Part shown: positions 33,598-47,305 of the stretch, piece by piece
Layout of the letters: each line of letters opens with the position of its first letter
How positions within the stretch are numbered: the stretch's first letter is position 1
Source of the DNA: Athripsodes cinereus
Lineage: Eukaryota; Arthropoda; Insecta; Trichoptera; Leptoceridae
Direction of reading: 5' to 3'
Length of the DNA: 64,000 bases
NCBI GenBank assembly: GCA_947579605.1
Contig: OX388311.1
Span: 23,872,951-23,936,950, forward strand
The notes under the pieces: model-generated
Seen by the model: the letters and a program-made list of their open reading frames with translations, nothing else
Told to the model about the DNA's origin: nothing
Databases searched by the model: none
Made by a program: the position numbers and the translations under genes

Positions 33598-35791
33598 AAA
33601 GCTAACGTGTTACAAGATATATATGTACATGATTGTATTCTATGTAGGTAGGTACGAGTATGTACTCATTTTCTAAAGTTACATTGGTTTTATAACATGG
33701 AGATGATCAATTTTTTTATGTTTCTTGCTCCATCAAATGTCTAATTTACACTGCTAATTGTATGACGACAGATTCACTAAATTTACACCATGACTGACAT
33801 AATATAAAAGCTGAAATGAAAAATCCAGGTTTGTCAGCATAATAATATAACAGAATAGCCATAATTATCACACAGAAACTAAACAGTCTAACGCTGGGAA
33901 AAAGTCTTCTTCTTAGATATTAAAATACCAATGGTTGAAAACGCGGCTCTAAAATGCTATCATTACATCAGGGAAATAATTTATTACTTATTACTTTCTC
34001 TCGGCTATATTAATTGATTATAATGAGTATTTAATACCGTATATATTATGACATCTGTAGGTTTATACTGTTTCCTATTGCATTTAATAATATATAATTT
34101 GATAGGGGAAATTCGTTAGAGGTAGTTGGTTGAAGGGCTAACGAGACATCAGCCGCCTGCGCTTAGTTCAAGAGTCATCCTCCCGCCTCCTCTTAATCAA
34201 AATTGGCCCCTTTAATTATTAACCACCGTAAATAGTCGGATCTGACCCCTGCGAGAGCATACAGAAGAGAGTGCGCGGTGAAGAACAGCGTCAGTGGGTG
34301 GATTTGTGATTATTCTTATATGATTGATAAAATAGCAAGCTGTAATAGTGTATTACTATCTAGGTATACTATCATGAAATCTTACACACAGATAAGGCAA
34401 ACAGAAAACGCAATGAATAAACAAAATATTATCTCAATCAACATAAAGTATCTTAAATTAAAAGTTTGAATAATATCTACTGATTTTTTACAGTATACTC
34501 TAAAACTTGCAGAAAAGAGTGGGGAAATTGATTAATTTGTAACATAAACGGCTGTAATAGTTTTAACAATAAAAAAGTACATATAAACCAAAAATGAGAA
34601 AATGATCAAGTAAAAATCTGACTTTTATTGTAACTCATTAATTATTTCTGTGGATTTAACGGATATATAACTACTCTTTTTTTAGATTTTATAAAGCAGT
34701 TCTCATTTAAATAATAACATTCTGAAGAATATTGAAATAAGCAGGAGTAACGTTGTTACTTGTAAATACAGAGATTTACTGTGAATGTTATTTTATATCT
34801 CCACTAGCACATGTTTAACCCCTCTTCAACTGAATTTTTATTGTTATGATAACCATCCAACGAACAAAATAAATGTAACTACCTACTTACGATTTCTAAA
34901 ATTCAAGTACGGTCTCGCAGTTCTCTTTTATTATTGCCAACAACAAGTGTTTATAACGGGTTTCAATGGGATTTCCATTTATCTTAAGTATTGGTGTTAT
35001 GGGAAACAAGAGTAATTAATATTTTGAGATATTTAAAATGGTATTTACTTAAAATATTGAAGATTGAATAATGTGCAAGAAGAATAAAATAAATAATAAG
35101 CATAAATAAGTAACGATTGTACATTTCTATTCATTAATCGCTCGTTTGAAATTTTGAAAGATTCAATATTTATAAATAATGAAAATACAAAGTATAAGAC
35201 AAAATCACGCATCCACATCATTGGTCCGTATATATTATTATACATTCACAAGAAATACACATGATAAATCAAAATATGTGGTTTTATAATGTCACGAATA
35301 TGAATAAAGTAGTTTAAAGAAAAAATAGATTTTATGTAATATCTCATTCTGTTTTCTCTACTACAAAAGTGACAGCATGAGCTTATCATTCAACGCATCT
35401 GTAATGTTTGCTCTTCATTTTTTTGGAAATTAATACTACAAATTTTAGGAATACGATAGCTGATAGGTACTACTTATACCTTATCATGATGCGTACAAGT
35501 TGTCACATCATATTGTTAATAGCAAACAACATTTAAAACATACACATCATGTTGATTTGAATATATCATAGGTAGTCGGGATTCATTAAAACGTAGTTTA
35601 ACGACCTTTAATTATTCTGTTATTCTCGAGAGGGTAACCTCTTGGCCAAAGGGATTAATGATAATGTTGAAATTACGACTTATACGTGCTTATAAATATA
35701 CAATATGTTTATGTTATGATATATTATTACTTAGAAACATTGTTTCAAAGAGATTTCAGCTAACAAGTTGTATATAGTGCTCACCTGACAG
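33598..35791. other. Intronic non-coding stretch
   Basis: No exon is seen. About 34120-34290 is a less AT-rich, non-repetitive patch and a candidate regulatory element of the receptor gene. Confidence 0.35.
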
Positions 35792-36204
35792 CAGTGGCGA
35801 AACTAGACTTTTCACATCGGGCATGCTTTTTACAAACATAGGTAATATTTCACTTCTAAACGAGTGGATGTCCTTGACAACAAACGAACATATAAATTTA
35901 CTTAATTATGTGTGTAAGTGTTTTTTTCCAATATACTCAACAATAACCAAGATTTTCAATCTGGAAATCGGAAGTTATCATAAATTTTTGTGCCGATAGA
36001 TTAGAACACTACACAAAAACAAACGGATAAGTGAACCAATCAATGTACATATTAGATATTAAATTTGTATGTTGAGACTTAACTGAAGTTCCTGCGAAAT
36101 GTGTCCTGGCCATGGCAAAAGATTCAAAAGAAGGTTAACATAAATATATTTTTTTAGTTTAAGGCATGCGTTGCATATTTGCTTGTACGAAAGGCACGCC
36201 ACTG
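35792..36204. mobile_element. hAT-type MITE with 8-bp target duplication
   Basis: Ends CAGTGGCG and CGCCACTG are the classic hAT terminal form. They are flanked by a perfect 8-bp direct repeat, CCTGACAG (35784-35791 and 36205-36212). At 413 bp with no ORF it is non-autonomous and depends on a hAT transposase elsewhere. Confidence 0.93.
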
Positions 36205-36212
36205 CCTGACAG

Positions 36213-38184
36213 TGGTAGGGAAAGTCGTAAAAATACTTTTTATGTCTTCATATAATAATACAGAGAGCTTTTTTCATACTTTCTGTAAATTACTGTTTGT
36301 TTTGTGGATTTAATGTTTTGAGCTTTGTCCATTTACTACAGAGATTTTATAAATATATAGGTACCTACTACTACTACTGCACCTACATACTAAGTTTTTA
36401 GTTTTATTTGTTTTATTTTTGTGTTAATTTACATTATAAATACAAAACAAACACAACTGTTCTCAATATTTTTTGGTTTTGAATAAATGTCATAAATAAG
36501 TATACAATAAACAATATGATTACATTAGGATATATTGTTTAAAAATAAGTATTATTTATTTGTGAGAGAATATATTTTATTCTAAACTATTATTATACTA
36601 CTTCCTATTTTCCACATGATAAAAAAATGTTCCCTATGGTCTTTCGGTACCAAATCTCTTACAATTTACGTTCAATTCATAAAATAAAAAAGTTAAATAT
36701 TCCAAAAATGTGAATGGTGCCTATCACACCACTACCACCACCCTATTCAAGTCGTTGACAGCCGATTATGATGCGATTTCCCCATCAAATAGCTTCGTCC
36801 CTCGATATTTATTTGAATGTTATTTGGTCTCAAAGACTATACAGAGGAATTATGTCACCAACAGAACATTTTCTTGGTGAATTGGAGAATCAAATATTCG
36901 AGGGTTCCCTTTTGATGCGAAATATAATATTCTTATGCGCTAATGATTGCTTTTGGCATCAGAAATCGACAAATTCCAGGAATATTTCTCGGCGGAGAGG
37001 CTTAATATAATAATATAATCTACTCATTCACGGTGCAGGTGCTACTTTCTGGGTATAAATCGAAATGCTTTTCATTAGGCATATGCCATTATTACGTAGG
37101 AATATGATCAATGAAATCATTGGAAGCATAATTATTTGATCTTTCGGAATAATAAGCTTACGCACCAATAAAACACTATAGTAAATTCTTTTACCAAGGA
37201 TGTGTAAGTACTTGGCTCATTCTAAATCTCATTTTTATCTTATTATATACTTGTGTAGTAATTTATTTGTATTTTATTTGTAAAGTCGAAAATGTTTGTG
37301 GCAACACGCAAGATTTATAATAGAAGTTTCTCAATCCTAAAGGAAGTAATACTTAATGGAGTGAATCCAGTTCTAGGTAAATAGAGAAGCTGATTCTTTT
37401 GTGAAAAGATTTTATTGCGTCTATGAAAACTTCTCTATTGGGGGTATTGTGTGTAAGTCAAATGAGAAAAATTCCTCTACGTCTGGTCTAGTTATCTACT
37501 CGGACTTTGAAAAAAGATTGATTATACTATAAAGTTGTATTGTGCGTTGAAAAAAGAAAACTTTATATATTTTCATCTTGAATTCTTAAGATTATCTTGA
37601 TTAATGATATTTATTTATAAAGTAATTGTTTATTTTATCTATTAAATAAACGAGTATGAACGTATGGAAGAAAAATCATTATTTTTTTATGGTATTTTTT
37701 TTAATAATAATAATCGGTTTTAATAATATATAATAATAATTTTGTAGTATTTTTTATAATAATAATCGGGTATGAACATATGAATGAAAAAACAGTGGAA
37801 TTTCATAGTATTTTTATAATAATATTTTGTTTTCTTTTAATCTTTTTATTTTTTAAAAAGTTTATACAGCATCAACATAGACAAAAATACAAATATGCAA
37901 AATAAATGTTACACAAATACCCACATATCAACATCATAATTTTTACTATTCCGAAAAAACCGAAGTCTTGTGTATGGAAAGGGAGTCCATTATTTTTTAT
38001 ATACATGTAGCGGTATACTTATAAAGGTATCCTTCAAAACATTACAATCTCTACTTTTGGTGTTCATATAAACAAGTGTAGATAGATGCTAAAATCAAAC
38101 TGCAGAGTACTATAGTCACTATTTCATTATATGTAAGGTTGTATTTTCAGTGCTCACAACGGATAACATAAATTATTGTTTAAA
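36213..38184. other. Intronic non-coding stretch
   Basis: No exon is supported. About 36740-37005 is less repetitive and contains an 80-codon plus ORF of no recognisable family. About 37610-37850 shows loosely repeated TATGAACG/TAATAATAAT blocks. Confidence 0.35.
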
Positions 38185-38605
38185 ATATTTATTTTTTCTT
38201 CTTCTTCTCTTTGGGCAATTATTAGTCCCACTTGGTGGTGGGGTCTGCCTTTCTTGTTTAGATACGCCACTTGGTTCTGTCGAACGCATCCTCATGGGAA
38301 ACATCACAGCTCCGCATCTCTTGTCTCACTACATCTGCGCTTTGGCCTTCCTCTTGGTCTCCTGCCGGCAACCTCGATACATTGAACTTTATTGGCTTCA
38401 TACTCAGGTGGTCATACCATTGCAATCTGCTCTATTGTATTTTATCGGAGATATCCCGCACACCCAGACTCCCACGGATGTATGAATTTCGGATCTTATC
38501 AAGCCTTGTGACCCCGCACATCCATCTTATCATTTTCATTTCGGCAGTCTGTACAGCACGCACATGTCTTAAAGATGTGTTCCACGTATTTATTGATTAT
38601 ATATA
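38185..38605 (-). pseudogene. LINE ORF2 C-terminal fragment
   Basis: On the minus strand frames read TVQTAEMKMIRWMCGVTRLD, then NSYIRGSLGVRDI, and after a break DVVRQEMRSCDVSHEDA and DRTKWRI. This is the tail of an arthropod LINE polyprotein. Stops and shifts are present. The three overlapping plus-strand ORFs here are shadows of it. Confidence 0.75.
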
Positions 38606-39742
38606 TTAAAACAAGTTTTCGACATAAATTTACCAGACGTGTTCATGTTTTGTGAGTGTCAATATTAGTAGCGTCATCTTTTCAGCTAACCCTATATAGG
38701 AATGAAAGTACTTTCTTCAGCGTAAGTGCATACAATAGAGAAGAGAGGAAAAGTCACATAATTTATTATAAGACCAACAATAATTTGTATCCATTATGAC
38801 CATCATCATTGCATTATGCGTCCCTCCTCCCTCCTCCGCATCTCCAGCCCCATCACTCGGTAGCCCGGTTCAATGATCCAGCACTTTTCAACTCAACCGT
38901 ACTGAACAGCTATGAAGGAGACTGATTATTTAAATGAGAAATGAATTTATTAGTTTGCCTTTGGCCACCATCCAATGCATACATTTTTCGATATTATGCA
39001 ATGCGGTATTTTACGGTAGATATCAGCAGTAGGTAGGTAGGTATATGTACTGGATACAAGCAGAAATGGAATTTATACCAACACAATCGTATTAGGTGCA
39101 CACCTTTGTGTTATACTACTTTTAATATCTCTCCATTGCACTCAGGTATTTTTAGACGGTGAGAAATATTTTTGCAATGCCGTGAATGTCAAAATATGAT
39201 TAATTTTATCTAATGATTTACAAAATTGGATTGAACACCCACTCAATTGGAATAAATTTTTGTTTACTGAATTTGATAACTTACTACTATTTATTTAATA
39301 AAGTTAGTTATTTTAAAAAAATACTTGAATATAGAAGTAGGTACCACAAATATATATTGGTAGTAAAACTATTTACTTAATAAAATCTATTAAATCTGGG
39401 TATTTAAGGTCTTTTTAAAAATTATTTTTATTAGTTTATTGAGCCTTTGCATTAGCATTTAACAAATAAATAAAATCTTCTTAACATCATTTATTATTTG
39501 TAGGTACTACATATATGAAGAACAGAATATGGATTTGTTTAATTTATTTATTCAATCTTTAATTTATATCGATTACAAACAATTTTATAGAAAAATACTT
39601 CTAGAGAAAAAATAGTAGTTAATTGTCTTATGAAGATGAAATTTTAATTCTTATTTTAAATCAATAGTTTTACAAGTTAATGATATTGAATCTTATTTTT
39701 TTAAACGTATATTTTTTATGCATACCATAATTAATTTAAACC

Positions 39743-39803
<61 letters not shown>

Positions 39804-40998
39804 GCTGCTTTGAAAATTTTCAACATATTGTAGCGAGTTCATGATTTTCCATTTTCTCTTCCCCCCAGGTGTCAACAATGAAATAACAAATTGCATAAAA
39901 AGTTTTTTTTTTTACAAAAAAAGTAGAGTTAAAAGTTTCCTTGCGACATACAATCATAATAATTTGTTTCAATAAAAAGGCAGAAGGGACATTACGGCAA
40001 TGGTAATGGCACCACGGCAAAATGACGGAAGTAATGATATTAGCCTGAGGAAGACATGAAATATAGCACGTGTCATTTAGACCAAGTGTCATTTGTTTTG
40101 ATTTCAGATGTCTAACAGAATTTTATTTCAGCGTAATGAGTTTTTCTTTTTACGTAGAAACTATTTGCACTCATATTTGAAGATATGTATTGGCTTTAGG
40201 TAATAAAACCTTTTTAATAGATTTATATTTCCAAACGACAGTTTTTTAAACCGAATATTTTTTGATTTTCGTTTATTTCTTCAGGAAAAGGTAACTCAAA
40301 ATAAACGTTACCCTTGGGATTATCAGGGGGGTCGCTATGTTACTTTAGGGGTGTTTTTTTATTTGTCAACAATTTAATAATAATTACGAATTTCCCGAAT
40401 ATTTCTTTTTATATCACACTTCGTTAAGCGAAATCAAAGTCTTTTATTAAACCTCCTTTTTAACGAGTGATAATAATAACAGCGTGAAGCACATGAACAG
40501 CGGCACACGGAATGTCGGAATATTTGGTGCAACGGCACTCGCAAACTTTTTATTCTAAAATGAATGTTCTATTCAAACGATCGAATTTTATTCAAACTTT
40601 TCTATATAAAATATCAACTTCCATTTATGTCTTATCTTAACTGATATTTACTTTTCTGATTGTAATATTTCGAGTTTCCAAGATAAATGTCCTGGAGGAA
40701 ATCATAGATGTCAAAATACTATCTAAGGTATCTTAAAGATATAATTATAAACGCAATACATAGATATTCCGGGTGTTCAGCATATTTTATCTAACACCGA
40801 CAGTGCCGTTACTAAAGGCATAATGTAATAATTTATATACCAGGTAAATGTTCACTGAAGCAGAAGAAACAAATCAGTGTTAATAATTTTTAAACAGAAA
40901 TTTTGCAAAACTCCACCGATGAAATGACAGTGAGAAAATGGAACTACGTTTCCATTCATACAGGGTGCAATACCTTCTCAACATCAGAAACAAATCGA
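38606..40998. other. Intronic non-coding stretch
   Basis: No exon is supported. About 38810-38960 is GC-richer and unique, a candidate regulatory element. About 39540-39600 resembles repeat pieces at 19665 and 61067. An (AT)n run lies at 39745-39801. Confidence 0.35.
39745..39801. repeat. (AT)n microsatellite
   Basis: An uninterrupted AT dinucleotide run of about 55 bases. Confidence 0.95.
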
Positions 40999-41538
40999 TG
41001 GTTTAAAGCACAGAAGACACATGTCCACTTTTTAGGTAAAATGAGTTAATACACGTACAAGATCGGTTGCAACGCCATCTATGTCCTGACTAAATATTAC
41101 CAACAATCTTAATATCATTATTGAAATATTTAGTAAAAACCAAATGTCACATGTCCACAAATTCACTTTGTTTTGTGCACAGATGTAACATGTCACATAA
41201 GATAATGAAGATTCTAAAAAACACATGTCCATTTAGGACAGACATGTGTCATCTGTGCACGCATAAACGCATCCCAAAAGTCGCCGTGAGTGGCACTTCC
41301 ATCACACTTCCAAACACATGTCCATGACCATCATCTAAAAATGCTAATTCTTGGCATTCTGGTTAAAAATATAGTAAAAAATAAGTAATTAATGACATTA
41401 AAAAAGAACAAAGATTATGATTTTCAACACCTTCTGCATTAATTTGAAGTTAGTGAATTAATTAAGAATCTCAAACTTTCAAAACCTGTTTTCTCTAAAC
41501 TGTCAAATGTGGACATGTGTCTTCTGTGCTTTAAACCA
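40999..41538. mobile_element. 540-bp MITE with repeated ACATGTCC motif
   Basis: The left end TGGTTTAAAGCACAGAAGAC and the right end are inverted copies of about 30 bases. TCGA lies outside on both sides (40995-40998 and 41539-41542), either a 4-bp target duplication or part of the repeat. ACATGTC or its inverse recurs at least seven times, including both terminal repeats, 41148, 41188, 41221, 41242 and 41315. No ORF of known type. Confidence 0.82.
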
Positions 41539-44111
41539 TCGAAATGTACTAATTGTTGTGCACTTCATAAGTGTTTGAGAAATATTCATTAGATCATACG
41601 GAATAATGTTTAACAATACCTAAATTTCAGAATTAAATTAATCGTTTTGGACAAATTATTCTGTTTTATTTCGTACGGAAAAAGTCTTAGAATAAAATAT
41701 TGAACTCTTATTCAGAAAAATAAAAAATAATATCCATATTGACGTAGGTTCATCTTTTAAGAAGGATCTCGTAAGTAGGTACTTTGTGTGAGCTGTCGGA
41801 CTTAATGACTTATACCGATTTCGGCCTATGTATGGGCATACTAAATGCGTCATAAATTATAAAGTGGTCACTGTTCTTATTTTGATAAATTATTTATTAT
41901 GAAATTTAGCACAAAAGGAAATATTTTTTGTTTACGATAGATTACTTTGCCAATTAAATATTTAAGCCGTGTGTTTAAAATAATTTAATTTTAGAATGAT
42001 ATGTTAATATTTATTATTTAAAATATGCTGTTTCAGAATATCCTGTATATGAATAAACTCCATACTTACTTACTTCTTATTTCTGTGTTGAGATAATTAA
42101 GCTAGCACTATAGGTATATTAAGAAACTCTTTGTTAGTTTCATGGAGAATAAATTGCAGTAATATTTTTAAAATTCCTTACTGTGATACAAGTGAAATTC
42201 ATACAAGAACATTTTTATACAAATATAAATACCTATCTAAATCTATGCTTAGAATCTGATACGTAAGTTATTTACTATGTCTACCCAAAACTCATGAATT
42301 ATTTTTATTACCATATCATTGAGTTTATTCAGCAGTTGTCTTATATAGAAACTTAAATATATGTCCTAGGGCTATGGTTGCCAAATCAAACATAGGGATA
42401 GATATTTTTAAATGTGTATACCATATCGATGTTTCCCTTACATTGTCAAAGGAAAAATGAGGATGGATTTCTCTCTATTTAAAGATTAAAATGAAAATAC
42501 AAATTAATTTCGTTCACTGAAAATATACTCACAATCTTATCAAGACAAAGGTTAAAGACCGTTAGTGACGTTTTTTGTGACGATATGGTACATCGTACTG
42601 ATAAAGAATAATTTCAAAAATTCCAAGTGCGAACACAGTCCAAGGCAAAGACCATTGGACAACATCAACCAAGATCTAGAAGAGCTATAATGTTTAAGAC
42701 GTTTGGCATTTTGCTGTGTTATTTTCAATAAATTTACTTTTATCTTTAGACTTTGCCTTCCAAAAATGGATATCAAAGAGCGAGTAGTAGTTTAAAAGAT
42801 TCCCATGACGGCGATTTTGACCAACTAGCCCTGTCCTGTTGCTACCCAATGTCCCGCACATGAGGAGACTTTTAATTTGAATGTGCGGATAAATAGGAGT
42901 CTACGACTCTTGAGATATTCGGGTGTGAGATGGGTCTGTCTTTAATGCTTAAGAAAGCTTTGGATTTTTATTGTTTTGGAAGCCAAGGTCCTAGAATGGC
43001 TGTTCGTCTATCGGAAGTAGGAAAAAGTGCGAAATATTTTTTAGATAATAATTAGAAATAAAATATTTGCGATTCTAGTAAATCGATGTTTATCAAACAC
43101 AGCTAATGATAGTTTGTAGGGATATCAATTCATAAGTGCTGGTACAAAAGAAATATGCGTGGAATGTTGCATCCCTATTTGGTATATCGTCACAAGGGGG
43201 AAGGAAAATTTGTTGGCTCAAGGGGATGAAATTTTTATATATTAGAGAAATGGCAAGTATACACACAGCACTCACTAAATGTATGTGAGTAGGTAGGTAT
43301 GTATGGCCTAAGTATAATATAATGTTTCACATTTTATAGACATCCCAACACTGGCTGCACTATGAGTGTGTGGGGATGGAGACTTATATGCATATTATTA
43401 TTATAATAGTTTATGGGCCGAAGAAAAACACAAGAAAACGATAAATAAACATTTGTCTGTAAGAACCTACCATGTAAGTGCCTATGTAGGTATGTCAATG
43501 AAATAATCTAAGAATTTTTATATTCCCACATGAGCATATTTTGAGCAAATATTAGAATTTAAGTTTAAGAAAAAAACTCCATCAAAGTAGGTATGCACTA
43601 TATTTGTTTAGTTTATCTGATTTTTTCGATTCATGAAAAAATCCTCAAATAATTGTTATAGGCAGAATATAAAATAAATATTCATCATTCAAAATCGTAT
43701 TTAAATTACCAAAGTAATAGAAATTATTGAAGTATTCTATAAATAAGCGAATTATAATGCAGAAAGTATATTTCAATAGACAGGCCATTGCGTCGTAGGT
43801 ACTATTATGTTTTATGAAACTTATTCGCTTTGAAATAACTGTCAAAATTCTTATGAAATGAAATATCCCTGTATGTTGGAAGGTGGGTAAACAATATTTG
43901 TGCACTTTTTCCTTTTTCCATAGTAAATAATACATATTGCAAAGAAATATATTTGCTTCATAGCTATGGAATTTTTATTCAAATTCAAAATACTCTAATA
44001 TGTAAATACACATGAAAATATATTACGTAGGTACAAGCTTTTTCCGGTTAACGTTAAAATATAATTCGGGACATTATTTTACTTCTATTTCCTTTTATAC
44101 ATAAGTAGACG
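41539..44111. other. Intronic non-coding stretch
   Basis: No exon is supported. About 42820-42935 is less AT-rich. The short ORFs resemble nothing known. Confidence 0.4.
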
Positions 44112-44375
44112 TGATCATATCCCGTGGAGCACCCGGTAAAGAATTGGTCTCCCACTCTTCTCCTTAAGTTTTTGAGTGTCTTGTAAAAGGCAGGTGTTCG
44201 AAAAAATTAAGACATTGTACATCTTAAATTCAGCGATGAAGTTTGCCACTCATCCTGAATGTCTTGATTTTATATTGGCACGAAGAGGACAGCTTGCATG
44301 TTTCTTACTTGCAGCTGGTCTGCTGGCTTCCCCACTTGTGGGATATGCCGTGATGGTATAGTAGTAGTATAGTAG
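44112..44375 (+). mobile_element. SINE-like family, copy D (best full copy)
   Basis: A member of about 260 bp, nearly identical in inverse to 51402-51641. It begins near CCCGTGGAGCACCCGGTAAA and continues with ATTGGTCTCCCACTCTTCTC, in which CTCCCAC resembles a glycine tRNA anticodon loop. GTGTTCGAA could be a degenerate B box. The end is GCCGTGATGGTATAGTAGTA, with a TAG-type tail. A tRNA-derived SINE is likely but not proven. The 61-codon ORF inside is not a gene. Confidence 0.8.
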
Positions 44376-44694
44376 ACATGAAAATCCTTATATTAGATAT
44401 ATTTTTAAATCCTTAAAGCGAATTAAACTTTGAAAATTTTACTATTGTGTTTTGATAGAGATCTCTTGATAATGTCAAGTTGATAATGTCAAGATAATGA
44501 CGAAAACGCTGGAGTTATTAATTTTCGAATTAATTTTTGGTGAAAAAACAACGGTACCGTTTTTCACATTTCTTACATTATAAGGTGAACGAGGAATTTG
44601 TAAATTTCATACCAAAGTTTGTATGTTAAACCATGGTTGTATTGTGTTTACTAGTAGATAGCATGACTGGTTAGTTGTTAATGTTTTCATAAGC

Positions 44695-44740
44695 CATATA
44701 TGTGTGTATATATGTGTGTATATATGTGTGTACACACATG
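44695..44740. repeat. Microsatellite, 12-bp period
   Basis: TATATGTGTG-type units repeat about three and a half times, ending in ACACACATG. Confidence 0.8.
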
Positions 44741-45580
44741 CATAGACTACCTACGTATATTTCTAGTTTAATAATAACAGTATGTATGTAGTATTAAGGA
44801 TAGGATAACCTTAGAGGATATTCTCCTTTTATTTTGTAACGAAAATGAAATATTTCATAAATATTATGTAAAAGGTATAATTTATAAGCAGTCACTATGC
44901 ATATATACTCGCTAAGGAATAAATACATTTTAGAATATTTACTGAAAATACTAGGCAATATATTATACTCAAAATATATTGATAAACCTTTCAGTATAAC
45001 TCTTTGAGAATACGAGTAGATACGATTGAGTCGGGAAAAATGGTAAAAAAAAATCATTGGGAACACTACCTACATTGTATATATTTAATTAAGGAATTAT
45101 TAGACAAAATTTCTCTTAAAAATATCCATTTATTTATAGAGTAAATATTATTTGTTGTTTGCATTTATTAATCTCATGTTAATTTTTTAAAAGAAAATGA
45201 CGCCTATTAATATGATAAATTAACAATTCTATAAGTATGTACCTTATATGTTTATTATATTCCAAATTTGTCATTTTAAAAATATTACTTTTGACTGGAG
45301 ATGAAGTTACCGTACTTGCTTATAATTTTTTATTTGGTGTCCCTTGCAAGTAATATTGAAAGGGATGCATCTCTGCAATAAATCAATTTTCTTTCTGATA
45401 AATTTCTTTAGGAAGACCTGTATACCTACAGTCCTACATGCATTACAGGTAATCTTCAATTAGAAGATAGGGAAGGGAATTAAGAATACGTAATAAACAT
45501 AATCCAGTATGATGGAGTCTATAAGCTGCACGTACATAATATTCTTACATCGTGCCTCCCTTCCTAGCTCAATCTGCAGC

Positions 45581-45598
45581 GGGGCGGGGCGGGGCGGG
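45581..45598 (+). other. G-quadruplex-type / GC-box cluster
   Basis: GGGGCGGGGCGGGGCGGG: four G tracts separated by single C bases, and overlapping Sp1/KLF-type GGGGCGGGG boxes, in otherwise AT-rich intron. Formation and function are not shown. Confidence 0.6.
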
Positions 45599-46897
45599 AA
45601 GTGTCTCTGTATATCTACTGTGGGTGTGTGGGTATTAGACACTGATAAAAGAGAAATCACATTTTTCTTTATCCTGCAATGCTGACACTTTTTTGCAGTA
45701 CCTAGATTATGTGACAATATATATATTATTTTATCATGTTACTTATTTGAATGGTGTAGGTACCTACGTATAGATGTAGTTGCTTTACGTTAAAATGAAA
45801 TAATATTTATCTTAACATTGTTTTTAAACTAGACACTTTATGTCAATAAAACAAATAAATATTTATCTTTTGTACATTCGGCTTAAATCATTGCCTTAAA
45901 GAAATATATTTCAGAGATATACGTATGTAGGTACACAAGCTGAAGAATTCGGATGAAGCGAATTTGTTTAAACAGAATGCATTTTTTTCTTATGATAAAT
46001 GCTTCTGTATAGATAATTTTATTACGTAGGTACATTATATTATAATAACGCGGTTTATAATACAGCGGTCTAAGTAAGTACCTATGTATGTTATTTCCCC
46101 CGGTATGAGATGATTCCTTACATATTCCTGATCTAATAGATATTAGTATTATTATGACAGCATTATGACGGGTGAATGGTGAGTATAATCAAAATATAAT
46201 ACCAAAGGATCTAGATGAAATGAAATCACGTATGAGAAGACTAGGAAGGCGTATTATGTTTGTGCTAACGAGTATCAATAAACGTGTGTGCTTGTGTATT
46301 AGCCCAATACAAAATAGATTGAAATTATATTAAAAAGAACTACATAAGCAGAGTATCAATTTTGATTTTTTCTCTGTTTAATGAATGCCTAAAACTATAC
46401 TTGCAGTCTAATAAATAGTTTTTATACCTAGATAGGTAGGATACATTTTGAATCTAGGATACAAAAACTAAACTCACAATGTTTAATGTATGAATATTGC
46501 TCTACATACTTACTTCACATAAACTTTTAATAGCTGTGATTTAATACCATCATCCAGGTAGATACAATTAAATGTTACTGTATTATTCAAAGGAGGTCTG
46601 TATATAAATCAGAGACTTAAACTTTTAATGCATACAGCTTATGTATTTTAGTTAGTGGCATACAAAGTGATTATAATAAAGTTATGGGATTGTTTCTTAT
46701 AAAGTTTTTGAATACCTGAAACTTTGGTCTCGCATCTGTGTAAATGATAAGCTCATTTTTTAATCTGAATTTCTAGATATCCTATAGTGTATAACCGAAT
46801 AAATTTTCGATAAAAATAATAATTTATGGTATGGAAATATTTTTCTCCATTACATATAATATCAATTATTCATTATTTTTGGTATTTTTTTCATCAG

Positions 46898-47081
46898 GAT
46901 TTCCACCGCCTGCTCCAAGGAGTAATGACACGGTGACATTGGCAGCAGATTCCCTGGTTACATCAGGTGGGACATTCTACGTAGCTGCAGGCAGTGCTCT
47001 AGCAATGATATCAATAATCGTAGCTGCAGTTTCCACTCTTTATATTCGCAGCAAGAAGTCCAGAAACCAGGACTCAATTCA
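46898..47081 (+). CDS. drl: RYK/Derailed-type receptor, linker and transmembrane exon
   Basis: Acceptor TTTTTTTCATCAG and donor GTAAGTG; phase 1 in, phase 2 out, fitting the neighbours exactly. It reads GFPPPAPRSNDTVTLAADS, a short extracellular linker with one NDT glycosylation site, then VTSGGTF. A helix of about 22 hydrophobic residues follows (YVAAGSALAMISIIVAAVST), then LYIRSKKSRNQDSI. The basic RSKKSR after the helix is a stop-transfer signal and places the following exons in the cytoplasm. Small residues in AAGSA could support helix packing, as proposed for RYK transmembrane segments. Confidence 0.88.
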
Positions 47082-47275
47082 GTAAGTGTATATATGTATA
47101 CTTTACAATAAGTGTAGTACGTATGTAAATATATTGTGTATGTTTCAATTATTATTGAAAGGCATAATAATGAGTAAAAAAGTGTTGCAATAAACTGTTA
47201 CATCTATGTGCTTTTACTATATGTAATTAATTTCCAAAATGCCAGTTGTTATAAAAAAAAACAAAAATAATATAT

Positions 47276-47305
47276 AAAAGTGGACGTTGGTCCACTTTTT
47301 TTTTT
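47276..47305 (+). other. Short hairpin followed by a T run
   Basis: AAAAGTGGAC (47276-47285) and GTCCACTTTT (47290-47299) form a 10-bp stem with a GTTG loop, followed by T residues. It lies 195 bp downstream of the transmembrane exon. In a eukaryotic intron this is not a bacterial terminator; no function is assigned. Confidence 0.4.

Larger units (their letters stand above)
44376..46897. other. Intronic non-coding stretch
   Basis: No exon is supported. It holds a TATATGTGTG-type microsatellite (about 44695-44740) and a G-quadruplex-type motif (45581-45598). Confidence 0.4.

Noticed and set aside
38150..38609. Three overlapping plus-strand ORFs of 69-112 residues
   Set aside because: They are antisense shadows of a decayed LINE polyprotein fragment on the minus strand.
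41032..41327. ORFs on both strands with many Cys/His codons
   Set aside because: They arise from repeated ACATGTCC/TGTGCAC motifs of a MITE; no domain is present.
44176..44361. 61-codon ORF
   Set aside because: It falls entirely inside a SINE-like repeat; other copies do not keep the frame.
47276..47305. Hairpin plus T run as a terminator
   Set aside because: Rho-independent terminators are bacterial; here it lies in an intron of a eukaryotic gene. A Pol III terminator would need a Pol III gene upstream, and none is seen.
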